From: Cytidiella melzeri
Lineage: Eukaryota; Basidiomycota; Agaricomycetes; Polyporales; Irpicaceae
DNA length: 44,600 nt
Reading direction: 5' to 3'
Assembly (NCBI GenBank): GCA_022592445.1
Contig: JABYQR010000354.1
Span: 1-44,600 of the forward strand
In this document: positions 9,677 through 20,408 of the stretch, piece after piece
Layout: each line of letters opens with the position of its first letter
Numbering within the stretch: the stretch's first letter is position 1
The notes under the pieces: model-generated
What the model was told of the DNA's origin: nothing
Database searches by the model: none
The model's input: only the letters and a program-made list of their open reading frames with translations
Made by a program: the position numbers and the translations under genes

Positions 9677-10696
9677 TCAGTGTCTCAGCGCATTGTCGAG
9701 GAGTTTGTCCATCTTGTGACCAGGACGACGAAGATGGAACAGCTGGAAGATTTCATTTGCATCCGAGACAGTAGTCTTCGGATCAAAGTGTTCGTGCAAC
9801 TTCTCCATGAGAGTGTGTGGCTGCAACTTGTTGAGGTAGTTTGCCATGACAGAGTCGCCAATGTGGCCAGTCATGACGTTGAAGACAGCTCCAGTAACCT
9901 CTCTCGGTACTGTCGAGCCACCTCTGAGCGCGTAGAAGTTGAGAATAGTGTTGAGAGCAGTCTCGACGCGGAACTTCCACATCGGCCAGCTTTCAGGGCC
10001 AGTAAGCTTCTTCCCAACATCAGAGAAAGCCTTGCTAATGTCACTCATGGACATAGAGAAGTCCCTGTCCTGAGCAGGAGGGAAAGAAAGTAACTCGGAC
10101 ACAGAGCGTGCCGAGCGCGAGGAAGTATTCCCAGCATGAGATGGCTCAGGGGAGCCAGAAGGAGAGGAAGAGCCAGGAGGAGACGGAGTGTGGCGAGGTG
10201 CCTTCTTGCCTCGCTGCCTGCGACGTCTCTCGTCGTCGTCCATGGGATTGTTGCTGTCGTCACCCTGAGCAGTGGGATGACGAGATTGACGACGTTGATA
10301 GTCATCACGAAGGGTATCAAAAGGAGTACGATGTCAATCAGCTGGGGTTGCAGAGACCCGGCGTGCAGGAGGAGTAGATGATTCCTCCTGTTGAGCAGCA
10401 GGAGGGGGGACAGAGGCCGTTGTTTCCTCGTCAGCAGTTGTCTGGACTGCTGGAGCAGAGGAGGTGGATGCAACAGGCTTGACTTCAGTTGTCCTGGTCG
10501 TCATGGATGATGGCGTAGCGAGGGGGGAAGAGATAGGAGCTTCAGGAGGAGGGGTAGGAGTGAACTCTGGAGTCTTCCTACTGCAAGTAGTCTTCTTAGA
10601 ACGAGGTTGAGGTGCAGTACCTCTGAGGAAGTTCGTTTGGTGACGCTCTCTGGTGGAACAACGAAGTTGAGGTTGATCAGTGTGATCAGAGCTCAT
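9677..10696 (-). pseudogene. Ty1/copia-like Gag of element E, interrupted by TGA
   Basis: From ATG at 10696 (MSSDHTDQPQLRCSTRERH) the frame runs through a Pro/Ser/Thr-rich region to TGA at 10334-10336, then stays open in the same frame to 9677. The second part carries a basic cluster (DDDERRRRQRGKK) and the gag core KKLTGPESWPMWKFRVETAL with downstream LMEKLHEHF, typical of copia-type Gag. The stop fits CGA to TGA. The frame ends at 9677 without zinc knuckle, protease or integrase, so the element is truncated. Confidence 0.7.
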
Positions 10697-10761
10697 AAAC
10701 TGGGAGATAGGAGAGGAGATAGGAGAGAAGAAGTAGAGTTGAGTGAGGAAATGAGCTTAAT

Positions 10762-10775
10762 CGGGGCTCATAACC
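10762..10775 (-). promoter_or_regulatory. Primer binding site of element E (half-tRNA initiator Met type)
   Basis: On the minus strand GGTTATGAGCCCCG lies between the LTR and gag. It is complementary to the anticodon-loop region of initiator tRNA-Met (CUCAUAACC), the primer site class known for Drosophila copia and yeast Ty5. This supports the copia assignment of the gag and sets E apart from the self-primed gypsy families around it. Confidence 0.6.
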
Positions 10776-10788
10776 TATTAGAAAGGTA

Positions 10789-10985
10789 TGAGCAGTAGTG
10801 CACGACAGTGAGCCTTAGATAAACGTGGTGGTCAAACAAAGCGATGGGAATCAAAAGTGGTAGTCATGCATTGATCATAGTAATTGTTATATACGGTAAC
10901 TAAGCGCGCAATCAGTGCTGAGTCTCAATTGAGTCTCAGTATATTCGAACAAAGGGTTGTAGACAATCAGTGTGATTTTGCCGCA
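10789..10985 (-). repeat. Probable 5' LTR of element E
   Basis: Upstream of E's primer site the minus strand carries a short LTR-like stretch of about 197 bp, starting TGCGGCAAAATCACAC and ending CTGCTCA, with TATATAAC at 10893-10886. Short LTRs are usual for copia elements. The boundaries are estimates; no target duplication could be confirmed because the flank is an A run. It abuts the gag remnant of element D. Confidence 0.45.
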
Positions 10986-11081
10986 AAAAATTGAGTGGGT
11001 AAGGTTGGCAGCAGCAGCGGGGGCAGCGCTGGATCCAGCATTGGATTGAGTGGCTATTGCTTCTAATTTCTTAGTTAGCAA
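10986..11081 (-). pseudogene. Gag N-terminal remnant of element D
   Basis: The minus frame LTKKLEAIATQSNAGSSAAP followed by an Ala run resembles the Ala-rich, NQVAALAAAQ-type start of Gag in B and C. It lies 3' of D's ORF1 on the same strand and is cut off by the left-adjacent LTR of E. No CPN segment was recognised between it and ORF1. The assignment rests on position and weak similarity. Confidence 0.35.
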
Positions 11082-11228
11082 AGGATAAGCAAAATACTAT
11101 TTCTAGTATAAGAAGAAGAGAAAACACCACTTTTCACACATTGAACTCTTGTCAGAGTTGTTTTCACACATTAAATCCTTTTCAGGAAGTTATCACCGAG
11201 TAAAATGAGGCTTGTCAGCCCATACATT

Positions 11229-11967
11229 TTATTCCATTTCTGCATATACAAAGGTGTTCATGTTGAACAGCCCTTCTAGGAACTCTAGTACGTAACCCCA
11301 TCTCCGATGTATGTCCACAAAACTTATTCTACCCAAACTCTTTAAGCCCTTTTTCAGCATTCTCCATTCCCTATTTGACATCTTGTCCGTGTGATTCTCC
11401 TTGAACCACTGCTCAATCATGAAGACACAACCGATCAGCAGCTGGGCTTTCTCCCGAAGAGTGTTGAGCTGGTGATTAGACAATTGCCCACCACTCAAGA
11501 AGGAGGCGTCCAGCTTTTTGAGCACAGGCTCAAGCTTTTGACAGGCTGCTGTGATCATCGCTTCGAACTCCTGTTGACAAAGCATAAGCTTTGTTCTACG
11601 GAAGTAGAGGTTGTTGGGAAGATGGACGGGAGTGGGAATGTAAGCGCGTTGGTTGCGCTCCTCAATACGCTGGAGAAGGGTAAGCTTTTCAGCCTTTTCC
11701 TTCTCCTGCTTCTCAATCCTGTCGAGAAGGCTGAGCTGAGACATAAGATTGGAGACCTTTCGCATACGATCCTTGTCCTCCTCATGCTCGATGGCTGTAA
11801 GAGCCTGCTCCTTGAGGTCAATCCTCTTAATGAGGGGCTTGTTGTCAGGGTACTTGAGCCAGCGAGGCTTGCCAGCGTCCTTGAACTTGTCAAGAGTCTC
11901 CTTGGAGACGGTCAGAAGTTCCTGAAGTCTGGTGACTTCATTGCGGATGGGGATGGAGTAAGGGGTC
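11229..11967 (-). pseudogene. ORF1 of element D, C-terminal part (split by B)
   Basis: About 245 residues of charged, helical protein ending FNMNTFVYAEME. Near its C terminus EWRMLKKGLKSLGRISF matches the conserved ORF1 run of C (EWQLLDWGCKAIGKISF) and F. The first few residues of the apparent frame come from B's LTR. The true upstream part continues at 19784 on the far side of B, and the frames agree when one copy of the GGGTC duplication is removed. A coiled-coil-like Glu/Lys/Leu region spans the middle. Confidence 0.65.
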
Positions 11968-12708
11968 TGTCGTGGATGGCCCAACTAGCCCTTATTTTTC
12001 ACATTTTACTTCTAGTTTATAGCTTGAAACCTAGCTTGAAACCCAGTTGCAACCTAGCTTGCAACCCTCTCTCCACACGCCTATTAAGCGCCCGTATCAC
12101 GTGGCTTAGACGCTCTACATGGTCACATTACTTGCTACTACGTCACACTGGCATGTGACTTAGCTTAAGTAAGACCACATGGCTACAACCACATGGCTCA
12201 GCCCATAGCTAGGGTTTGATGTCATAGATACTGTCCACATGGGCTCCTTATTGTTCTTTCCTTATTGTTCTCTTTATGACAGGTGTGGGAATGGAATACA
12301 ATAGTTGGTCACCTTTTAGATAGATTCTCTCACAGATAGAGTTCTTGGCAAGGTCTAGACAATAGCTATTGTTCTCCTTTAGGTAGTCCTTTTGTTCTTC
12401 GTTCACATGGCTTCTTGCAAAGCCTGCCCTCAACATGGTCTGTGCGCAGGTCCCTGAAGTCTATATAAGCAGCTACATGTACGCTCCTAGCCCCCATCTG
12501 GACCTCTTGGTCTTTACTGGGCTAGGTAAGCAACCCCCTCTTGTACTACATAGCTGGTAGTCACAATACTAACTTGGTCTTTACTGGGCTAGCTACCTGA
12601 ATAAGGTTTATAGTTGGTGAGAGCATTGTGCTACACGCCTGCCACCACCTCGTTGTCGTCTTCCACATTGTGTCCCTAGTTGCTGCGTTGAGCTCTGTCT
12701 CCGTGACA
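11968..12708 (+). repeat. 5' LTR of element B
   Basis: Starts TGTCGTGGATGG and ends TCCGTGACA, 741 bp. TATATAA lies at 12462-12468 and the self-primer region ATCTGGACCT at 12496, where the 3' LTR keeps the ancestral-looking ATCTCGACCT. Compared with the 3' LTR, U3 differs by many substitutions, a block near 12010-12070, and a 13-nt gap near 12280. R-U5 is nearly the same. Confidence 0.92.
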
Positions 12709-12710
12709 TT

Positions 12711-12720
12711 AGGTCGGGAT
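12711..12720 (+). promoter_or_regulatory. Self-primer binding site of element B
   Basis: AGGTCGGGAT follows the LTR end after TT. It pairs with ATCTCGACCT at 19571-19580 of the 3' LTR over ten positions, with one G-U wobble. Element C has AGGTCGAGAT here and pairs perfectly. The first base of the primer lies 35 nt downstream of the TATA box in the 3' LTR. Confidence 0.6.
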
Positions 12721-12787
12721 CGTTGTGTAACCCCTGGGTTTATCTCTCCTCCCCCACCGTTTACACAAGTTTATTCCTGTTTGACGA

Positions 12788-12860
12788 GTATGTCTCCGGT
12801 CTCTTCATACCGTTGAGCTATGCTTATGTCTTCCATTTTCACCCCCTACGCGTTTTTTAG
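12788..12860 (+). other. Leader intron of element B whose removal creates the ORF1 ATG
   Basis: Donor GTATGT at 12788, pyrimidine-rich 3' part and acceptor TTTTTTAG ending at 12860 define a 73-nt intron. The upstream exon ends GACG-A and the downstream exon begins TGCCTAAAGACACG, so splicing gives ATG-CCT-AAA-GAC. The acceptor and exon start match C and F, although the intron interiors differ between families. Confidence 0.65.
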
Positions 12861-13574
12861 TGCCTAAAGACACGTGTCCCCGTTTTACTAAGAACCTCCC
12901 CACAACTGAGCCTCAGCTCAAGAGGTCTCTTCCTCCATCCTTCCTTGATGCTCTTGCTGACAAGCATAAGAGTAGTCAACCTCATTGCTGGTCTGACAAA
13001 GACCTAGTCAATGTCTCCAAGAAGCCGCCCGTGAAAGGCATCACCATTACCGTCCCCTCGTATGAGGAAAATCACCAACTCCGGGCCTTAGCACGAGCAT
13101 ACGGAGAACGAGCTGCTGAGGAGCGTGACCGCACCTTAGCTGAGCAACAAACCCATAAGCTCACTCTTGCAGAGCGACTAGCAAAGCTCCCTGCACGGAC
13201 TCCCGCCCCGCTGCACCTAAACCGGTGTTGATTGACTTCAAGAAGTTGTCACCGGTCGATCTTGTCGGCATCTTTAGGCCTAAACTCACTGCTGTCTGCA
13301 CTCGTCAACAAGCTCTCACGGAGCTTGAAGAGCTCCTGAACCGCGCCAACCCCGACCACCGTCGCACCCTGCTACACCTCGTCAACAAGGTCAATCGTTA
13401 TTCAACCGAGTCAACAATCTAGCACTCGTTACAGCAGACCGCGAGTGGCAGCTTCTAGACTGGGGTTGTAAAGCAATCGGGAAAGTTTCCTTCAAGCAGC
13501 TTCGTAAAAACTACGATAGAGTTTTAGCACAACTTAACGTAGTCAATAGTGATAGCTACTTCGAGTGGATCTAG
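12861..13574 (+). pseudogene. ORF1 of element B, frameshifted
   Basis: Closely related to C's intact ORF1: PKDTCPRFTKNLPTTEPQLK at the N terminus, KPPVKGITITVPSYEEN in the middle and LIDFKKLSPVDLVGIFRPKL further on. The frame is lost near 13215 and again near 13420, but the conserved EWQLLDWGCKAIGKVSF and the terminal SYFEWI with TAG at 13572-13574 are still readable. Function unknown. Confidence 0.7.
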
Positions 13575-15068
13575 ACAGTCCACGGTTTTTGCCCATCACG
13601 TCGTCTAGCCTCCCCTGCTACAATTACGTACACTTCTTCGATTTAAGCACGGTCACAGACAACCATTTCTACAAAGGTCTATTCTACAAGTGTGACGAAC
13701 AACCGTGCCCAAATCGGTACACTCAGGCAGACCCAACAGAAGCGGTCAACAGCAAATACTACTCTGAACACCACCAGACTCCGACCGAAGACAATCTACG
13801 CCTCATCACCAAAGAAGATATGGATCAGAACCTGCAAAACATTGCTCCCGACGCCGCCCCAGCTGCCGTTGCCAATCTGAGTGCTCAGGACATCCTCAGC
13901 ATGTTCGGAGTCCTGACACAAAGAATGGTGGACCTCACCAATCAGGTGGCTGCTTTGACAGCAGCTCAGGCACCCGCCATTGCCGCTGCCACGCACACTT
14001 CTCGGGAGAGAAGCATCGTTGAGAAACCGGTCTCCTTCAAGGGGAAAACATTGTTGGAAGCCCGGCTCTTCCGCCACGCGTTCATAGTCTGGGCGCAAAA
14101 TCAAGGAAAAGCATTCTTCCAGCAAGACGCACAAGGCCAGGTCCGGTTGGACAACAATGGCGCGAGGATCTTCAATCCTCACAAACTCATCACCAGTGCT
14201 TTGTCGTTTATGCAAGACAACGCCGCGGACTGGGCTCGTCGTCATATTGAGGAACTTGCAAACAGCAAACCAGCTTTTGGCAACAGCTGGGATACGTTTA
14301 TTGAGGCTTTCAAAGCCAAATTTGAGCCTATAGATGCTGTCATGGAGGCCAAGACAAAAATCACCACCATGAAGCAAGGCAACAAGACCTTCGCCGCCCA
14401 CATCTCCAAGTTTGAGACCTGGGCCCCTCGCACTGGCTGGAGTCAGCAGGACCTCTTCAATCGCCTCAAGTCGAGCTTGAGCACCAAGTACTTGCAACGC
14501 ATCTTGTACTTCCAAACCCGCGCCGCCACCTATGACACATTCAAAGACCAATGCAAAGCGGTCGATGCTCAACTTGCCGACCTCCGCAACAGCACTGGCA
14601 AGGTCATGGTGGACAGCTCGTCAGGGCATGGAAAGTCTCATCAGCAGGCGTTCCGCGATCCCGGCGCTATTGAGATCAACGCCTCCCGTTTCTCTGCCTC
14701 GTTTGACTCGCTCTTTGCGGGTCTGGGCAAACAGGAGATCTTCCAGAAATAGAAGAAGAAGATGAGCAAGCGTTGCTCGGTTTGTGGATCTGAGAGTCAC
14801 AAGAAGAGGGACTCAAAGCACCCAGAAAACCCGGTCTGCAACCACTGCGGTGGTACCGGTCACTGGGGGCAGTTTGCCTGAAACGGCTCCAAGGCGTCCC
14901 TAAGGGACAAAAATTGCTGCGACCTCGTCGACCTCGTCAACCACTACTGCACCGAAGCAAGATGCATCCAGTGACAAGGATGATAAGATTGCGGCACTCA
15001 AAGACATATTGGACATCCAGAAGAAGCAGATGGATGAAATGGCTGCTAAGATCAATGCGGTTTTTTGA
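13575..15068 (+). pseudogene. CPN segment and Gag of element B, broken
   Basis: The frame overlapping the ORF1 stop reads LDSPRFLP, then the CPN segment CYNYVHFFDL and CDEQPCPN, then LITKEDMDQ, where Gag proper starts. Gag continues with the Ala-rich helix, the core KLITSALSFMQDNAADWARR and FKAKFEPIDAVMEAKTK. TAG at 14750-14752 replaces a Trp codon kept in C. Zinc knuckles follow (CSVCGSESH, then CNHCGGTGHWG) but a one-G deletion near 14866 shifts the frame. The region ends at the slippery GGTTTTTTG before pol. Confidence 0.8.
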
Positions 15069-18000
15069 AAAGGACTCGTGACATAGCCACAGCTGCGAGT
15101 CCCCACAATACCCCGTCCTTGTTTTCCTCATCCTCTACCTCGTCATCTTTGTGTACCATAGCAACTCCATGCCCGTCGTCTACTGTCTCTGCATGTACTA
15201 TATCGTCTCTAGACCGGTTGTTGTCTCATTTCCAAATACATGTACTAGTAGAAGGTCTGAATAGAAGTGTTCGCGTTCCTGCCATGATCTATTCAGGAGC
15301 TACAGTTTTATTCATCAGTCATCAGTTCGTCAAAAAGCATAAGATTGTCCAGCACCCACTCGAAAGGGTTATCTCATTGCATAATATTGACGGAACTAAG
15401 AATAAAGCTGGCGGATTAACGCACTTCGTTCGCCTTACACTTACTGTTGGAGACCACACAGAAAAGGCAGAGTTTCTTGTCACGGACTTGGGTCCAGAAG
15501 ACATCATACTTGGGCTACCCTGGCTCAAGCGCGTAAACCCTACCGTCAACTGGGAAAAAGGAGAAATGACAATTCCAAGCAGCTCGGAAGAATCTCCTGA
15601 CGAACCTTTCCAGAAGGTTGACGGTAATTGCAAAGGACGTAGGCAGTGGGTCAAAGCCGGGATTATCCAAGACACCACTGACAAAGTCTGGTGTATGGCC
15701 AGCTTTACCTACTCTACTAAGCTTGCTGCCGAAGCAAACAAAGCTAAAGCCCAGCGCTCCTTTGAAGACATTGTTTCATCAGAGTATCACAGACATGCTG
15801 AAGTCTTCTCTGAGGAAGATTCTAATTGGCTACCCCAGCATCAGCCCTGGGATAATTCGATTGATCTCAAACCAGACGCTCCTGAGACCATCAAATCAAA
15901 AGTTTATCCTATGCCCCTGAACGAACAAGCCGAGCTTGACAAGTTCATTCAGGAGAACCTGTCAAAGGGTTACATCACGCCTTCTAAGTCTCCGATGGCT
16001 TCTCCAGTCTTTTTCATCAAAAAGAAGGACAACAAACTCCAACTTATTCACGACTACCGCAAACTCAACGACATCACGGTAAAGAATCGTTACCCACTAC
16101 CGCTTGCTACCAATATTATCAACAAGCTCAAGGGTGCAAAGATCTTCACCAAGTTCGATGTTCGTTGGGGATATCACAATGTCCGCATCAAAGAAGGAGA
16201 TGAATACAAAGCGGCTTTCGTTACCAACCGAGGACTCTTCAAACCTAAAGTCATGTTCTTCGTTCTCACAAACTCACCCGCTACCTTCCAAGCTCTGATG
16301 GACAACATCTTTGCTGACCTCATGGCCGAGGGCAAGGTGGCTGTCTATCTAGATGACATCTTGATCTGGAGTAACAACCTGACAGAGCACTGCAAGGTTG
16401 TTCATGAAGTCCTCGAGCGACTTCAGCAGCACGATCTGTATCTTTGTCCGGAAAAGTGCGAGTTTGAGAAATCTGAGATTGAGTACCTCGGGTTGATCAT
16501 TTGTGCTGCCAAAGTAGCTATGGACCCTGTCAAAGTCCAAGCAGTTTCTACGTGGCCCACACCCAAGAACCTCAAAGAAGTCAGAGGATTCATCGGGTTT
16601 GCCAACTTCTACCGCCGCTTCATTCAAGACTTCTCAAAGCACGCACGGCCTCTACACGACCTGACTAAGAAGGACGTACCATTCATCTGGGGTCCAGCAC
16701 AGCAGACTGCCTTCACGCTACTAAAGAAGGCCTTTACCACTAAGCCTATCTTGGCAGTCTGGGACCCTGAACTCCCTACACGTCTAGAAGTCGATGCCTC
16801 GGGCTATGCAACCGGTGGAATCATCTCCCAGAAATCGAAGGAAGATGGATTCTACCACCCTATTGCCTACCGGTCTGCGTCTATGACTGAAGCAGAGCGT
16901 AACTACAAAATCTTTGATCGAGAGATGTTAGCCATCACCGAGGCTCTCAAAGATTGGCGCCACTACCTTGAGGGGCTCAAGGAACCGTTTGAGATCTGGA
17001 CAGATCACGCAAACCTGCAGTACTGGAAGACTGCGCAATACCTCACTCGACGTCAAGCACGTTGGTCAATACTTTTGGCCAACTTCAACTTTGTGTTGGT
17101 ACACAAGCCCGGTAGTACCATGATACACGCTGATTGTCTCTCTCGTCTTCACTCTCACGCTGTCACAGACAAAGAAGACAACAAGGATCAGGTGGTACTG
17201 AAACCGGAACACTTCCGGATACTCGCTACCAGTGCACTCGCCACTGCTTCTCCACTCGAATCAAAGATCCAAGAATGCACAGAGCAAGAAGCAGCAATCG
17301 CACAAGCTCTCGCTACCCTTCGCAAGAAGGGTCCTTGCAAACTTGTCAGCGGGTTACTCGAATGGAAAGAGAGTGACGGGCTCATCTATTACAAGGGAAA
17401 ACTCTACATCCCTAACAACAAAGAGCTCTGTTACAAGATCGTCCAATCTTGCCATGACACCCCCGCCACTGGTCATCCGGGCAAACATGGCACCATAGAG
17501 CTAGTCTCACGACACTATTGGTGGCCAAAGATGAATGCCTTCGTAGAGACTTACGTACTAGGCTGTGATTGCTGTCAGCGTTACAAGTCAGCTCCACATC
17601 CTAAAGCAGTACTACAGCCTCAGGAGACTCCGGCCGGACCTTGGGAACACGTTGGAGTAGATCTCATCACTCAGCTACCACCTTCTAAGGGATTTGATTT
17701 GATCGCGGTCTACGTCGACCATTACTCTGATCAAACGCACATCATCCCTACCACCGCTAAGGTTAACGCTGAGGGGATTGCCAATCTACATTACAAAGAA
17801 GTATTCCGACTTCATGGCATTCCCAAGAAGGTGTTATCTGACCAAGGACCCCAGTTTGCAGCGTGCTTCATGCTTGTGCTCTATTATCGCCTAGGCATAG
17901 AGACTGGTTTTACAACCGCCTATCATCCGCAAGGAAATGGCAAAGTCAAACGCAAAAACCAGGATATCGAACAGTACCTGCATCTATTCTGTCAGCAACG

Positions 18001-18568
18001 ACAATACAACTGGGTTGATCATCTGCCGGCGGCTGAGTTTGCACTCAACTCGCGAGTACATGCGGGTAACTCACAAACACTGTTTGAGGTCATCTACGGA
18101 TATCGCCCCGACTTCACCATACCAGTCGGCAAGCAAAGCAATATCCCATCACTTGATGAGCGCCTTGACAATATGGCTCGAGTACGCAAAGAGACCGAAG
18201 CAGCGCTTCATCTAAGCAAAGAAAAGATGAAGCAACTCTATGAATCTGAGAAGCGCTCTCCATGCGTTTTCCAAGTGGGCGACATGGTCTGGCTAAACGC
18301 TAAGAACGTCCAGATCCACCAGGCTACCCCTAAACTCGCTCCCTGTCAGCTCGGCCCGTACAAGATCATCAAATGCATTGGCGATCTTGACTGCAAACTC
18401 GATCTACCCAGCTATCTCCGAATTCACCCCGTCTTCCACATCAACCGTCTAAGTCCCTGGCACGACAACGGCAAAGACGTACCTCCACCTCCTGATCCTA
18501 TCGTCATAGAAGGAGAAGAACAGTATGTCGTCGAAAAGGTGCTAGACAGCAGGCTACACGGACGTTAG
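15065..18568 (+). pseudogene. Pol polyprotein of element B (protease, RT, RNase H, integrase)
   Basis: An open frame of 1,167 residues starting in -1 phase relative to gag, just after a run of six T. Order: protease (approx. residues 75-165, motif MIYSGATVLF), RT (PVFFIKKKDNKLQLIHDYRK to VYLDDILIWSNN), RNase H (LEVDASGYATGGI, FDREMLAITEALKDW), HHCC finger, integrase core (VGVDLITQ, LSDQGPQF). The protease Asp is Tyr and the integrase catalytic Glu position is Lys. Many Arg-to-Cys and Glu-to-Lys differences from C suggest CpG decay. It ends at TAG before the chromodomain. Confidence 0.88.
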
Positions 18569-18862
18569 AAGAAATTGCAATTCCTTGTCAAATGGGAAGG
18601 GTATTCAGACGGACACAATAGCTGGGAACCAGTAGAAAACCTCGAGAATAGTCAAGAAGCGATTGACGACTTCTACAAAGCAAACCCCGGAGCGCCCCGG
18701 GTTATCAAAGCTTCACTCTTTGCAGATCTCCACTCGCACTTTTGGGAATTCAATACCCAGACCGACCCCGCTTTCCTTCTCACGATCTATCCATCTACAT
18801 ACAATCTTAGCTGGGATGAAGACAAACAAATCGGTCTGGATATCTCAAGAACATCACACTGA
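18569..18862 (+). pseudogene. Chromodomain segment of element B, behind TAG
   Basis: In frame with pol after the TAG at 18566-18568: KKLQFLVKWEGYSDGHNSWE, the chromodomain core, then a tail ending ISRTSH. It is nearly identical to A and C. It would be reached only by stop read-through or by an unrecognised mechanism. The 3' untranslated part with the polypurine tract (AGGAGGGGGGTAA) follows. Confidence 0.7.
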
Positions 18863-19027
18863 CGGGTAACGTCGAGTCAACGACACCAGAAGGGGAGAAA
18901 CTTCCTAGCATCCTTCTGACTAGACAATCGGGGCAATTCTGCTGAATCCCTGTAGACGGGTAGAAGACCTCTATCACTACAGCACAGTGATGCTTTGCGA
19001 GGATGCTCGATTTTAGGAGGGGGGTAA

Positions 19028-19783
19028 TGTCGTGGATGGCCTGATTAGCCCTTATTTTTCACAATTTACCTCTTGTTTTTATCTGTAAAACTCCGGGCTG
19101 CAACGTAGTTGCAACCTTCTCTGCACAAACTCCTTTGCACGTCTATTAAGCGCCCGTATCACGTGGCTTAGACGCTCCACACGGTCACATTACTTGCTAC
19201 TACGTCACACTGGCATGTGACTTAGCTTAAGTAAGACCACATGGCTACAAGCACATGGCTCAGCCCATAGCTAGGGTTTGACGTCATAGATACTGTTCAC
19301 AAAGACTCCTTTTGTTCTTTCCCTATTGTTCTCTTTATGGTAGAATGTTCTCACAGGTGTGGGAATGGAATACAATAGTTGGTCTCCTTTTAGATAGATT
19401 CTCTCACGAGTAGAAGTCTTGGCAGAGTACAGACAATAGCTATTGTTCTCCTTTAGGTAGTTCTTTTGTTCTTCGTTCACATGGCTTCTTGCAAAGCCTG
19501 CCCTCAACATGGTCTGTGCGCAGGTCCCTAAAGTCTATATAAGCAGCTACATGTACGCTCCTAGCCCCCCATCTCGACCTCTTGGTCTTTACTGGGCTAG
19601 GTAAGCAACCCCCTCTTGTACTACATAGCTGGTAGTCACAATACTAACTTTGTCTTTACTGGGCTAGCTACCTGAATAAGGTTTATAGTTGGTGAGAGCA
19701 TTGTGCTACACGCCTGCCACCACCTCGTTGTCATCTTCCACATTGTGTCCCTAGTTGCTGCGTTGAGCTCTGTCTCCGTGACA
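19028..19783 (+). repeat. 3' LTR of element B
   Basis: 756 bp, TGTCGTGGATGG to TCCGTGACA, directly after the polypurine tract and directly before the GGGTC duplication. TATATAA at 19536-19542, self-primer ATCTCGACCT at 19571-19580. U3 is nearly identical to the LTR of inverted element A, while R-U5 matches B's own 5' LTR. Confidence 0.92.
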
Positions 19784-19982
19784 GGGTCTTGCAACCAGAT
19801 CTGACGGCGACGTAGCGGGAAATCGGCATGGTGAACTGTGTGACAGTGTGTGATGAGCTTGACAGCTCAGTGGCATGTGAAACAAAATCTCCATAAAGGA
19901 GAGGTCCTGTGTGTGCGTGGGGTAGTGCCGGCGTCGGCCTGGACTCTCTCTCCAGGTCCGGTGGTGAAATGACTTCCGTCAT
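19784..19982 (-). pseudogene. ORF1 of element D, N-terminal part (split by B)
   Basis: From ATG at 19982 (MTEVISPPDLERES) the frame reaches VAVRSGCK next to the GGGTC duplication and then enters B's LTR. Across the insertion it continues in frame at 11967 with the C-terminal half. In contrast to B, C and F, this family keeps a genomic ATG in good context (ACCATGA), so the splice-created start is not universal. Confidence 0.6.
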
Positions 19983-20394
19983 GGTTTCACCCGTGCGGCA
20001 AATGGTTGACCAATCAGTATTACACTGACCCTAAGTCCGGCCAAAACAACTTACCCGTCTTTGTGCCTAGGCACTCATGGGTTTCTAGTCCTGTTGTCTA
20101 GCTCTTATAACAAGCTGTCTGATACCAGACTCCACTATCGCCTTTGGGGAGGCACACTTTCATCATGCTGGCATAATGACAACCCCTGCTCTGATCAGCT
20201 CTAGAAGCGTCGGGCGAGAGGGTGAGTCAAGTTGTGCGCATCAAGGCAAAGCCTAGACATGACTACCACTTAGAGCCTATGGTCTGGCTACCTCTATTTC
20301 TAGAGGATTTGTAAGGGGCCCACGCACAGGCACAAGACCTAGAAGAAAGGGAAAGAAAACCTCCAGCACGTCCAGAGACGTGAGGGAGTAGGGG
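19983..20394 (-). other. Untranslated leader of element D
   Basis: About 410 bp between the primer site and D's ORF1. No protein-like frame is seen. On the minus strand a GTAAGT at about 20056 with a CAG about 36 nt later could be a short leader intron, but it does not create a start codon. Several stops occur in all frames. Confidence 0.4.
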
Positions 20395-20406
20395 CAGTCT
20401 TATCCA
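20395..20406 (-). promoter_or_regulatory. Self-primer binding site of element D
   Basis: On the minus strand the LTR end is followed by TT and TGGATAAGACTG. This is the exact 12-nt reverse complement of CAGTCTTATCCA inside the LTR (plus positions 20533-20544), which begins 34 nt downstream of the TATATATA box (first T at 20578). Same geometry as F, C and J with a different sequence. Confidence 0.75.
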
Positions 20407-20408
20407 AA

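Larger units (their letters stand above)
11968..19783 (+). mobile_element. Complete chromodomain Ty3/gypsy element B
   Basis: Full structure: 5' LTR, self-primer site, leader intron, ORF1, CPN segment, gag, pol, chromodomain, polypurine tract and 3' LTR, 7,816 bp. Five-base target duplications GGGTC at 11963-11967 and 19784-19788 prove insertion as a unit, into ORF1 of element D. ORF1 and gag are broken; pol is open but has damaged catalytic residues. The 3' half is nearly identical to element A in inverted orientation, while the two LTRs of B differ from each other, which suggests later gene conversion. Confidence 0.93.

Noticed and set aside
13560..13600. Programmed frameshift from ORF1 into the CPN frame
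   Set aside because: The required shift differs between B and C because of a one-base indel, and F has stops between the two frames, so there is no consistent recoding signal.
19983..20394. Splice-created start codon in element D
   Set aside because: The GTAAGT...CAG pair found there would not form an ATG, and D has an ordinary ATG at 19982.
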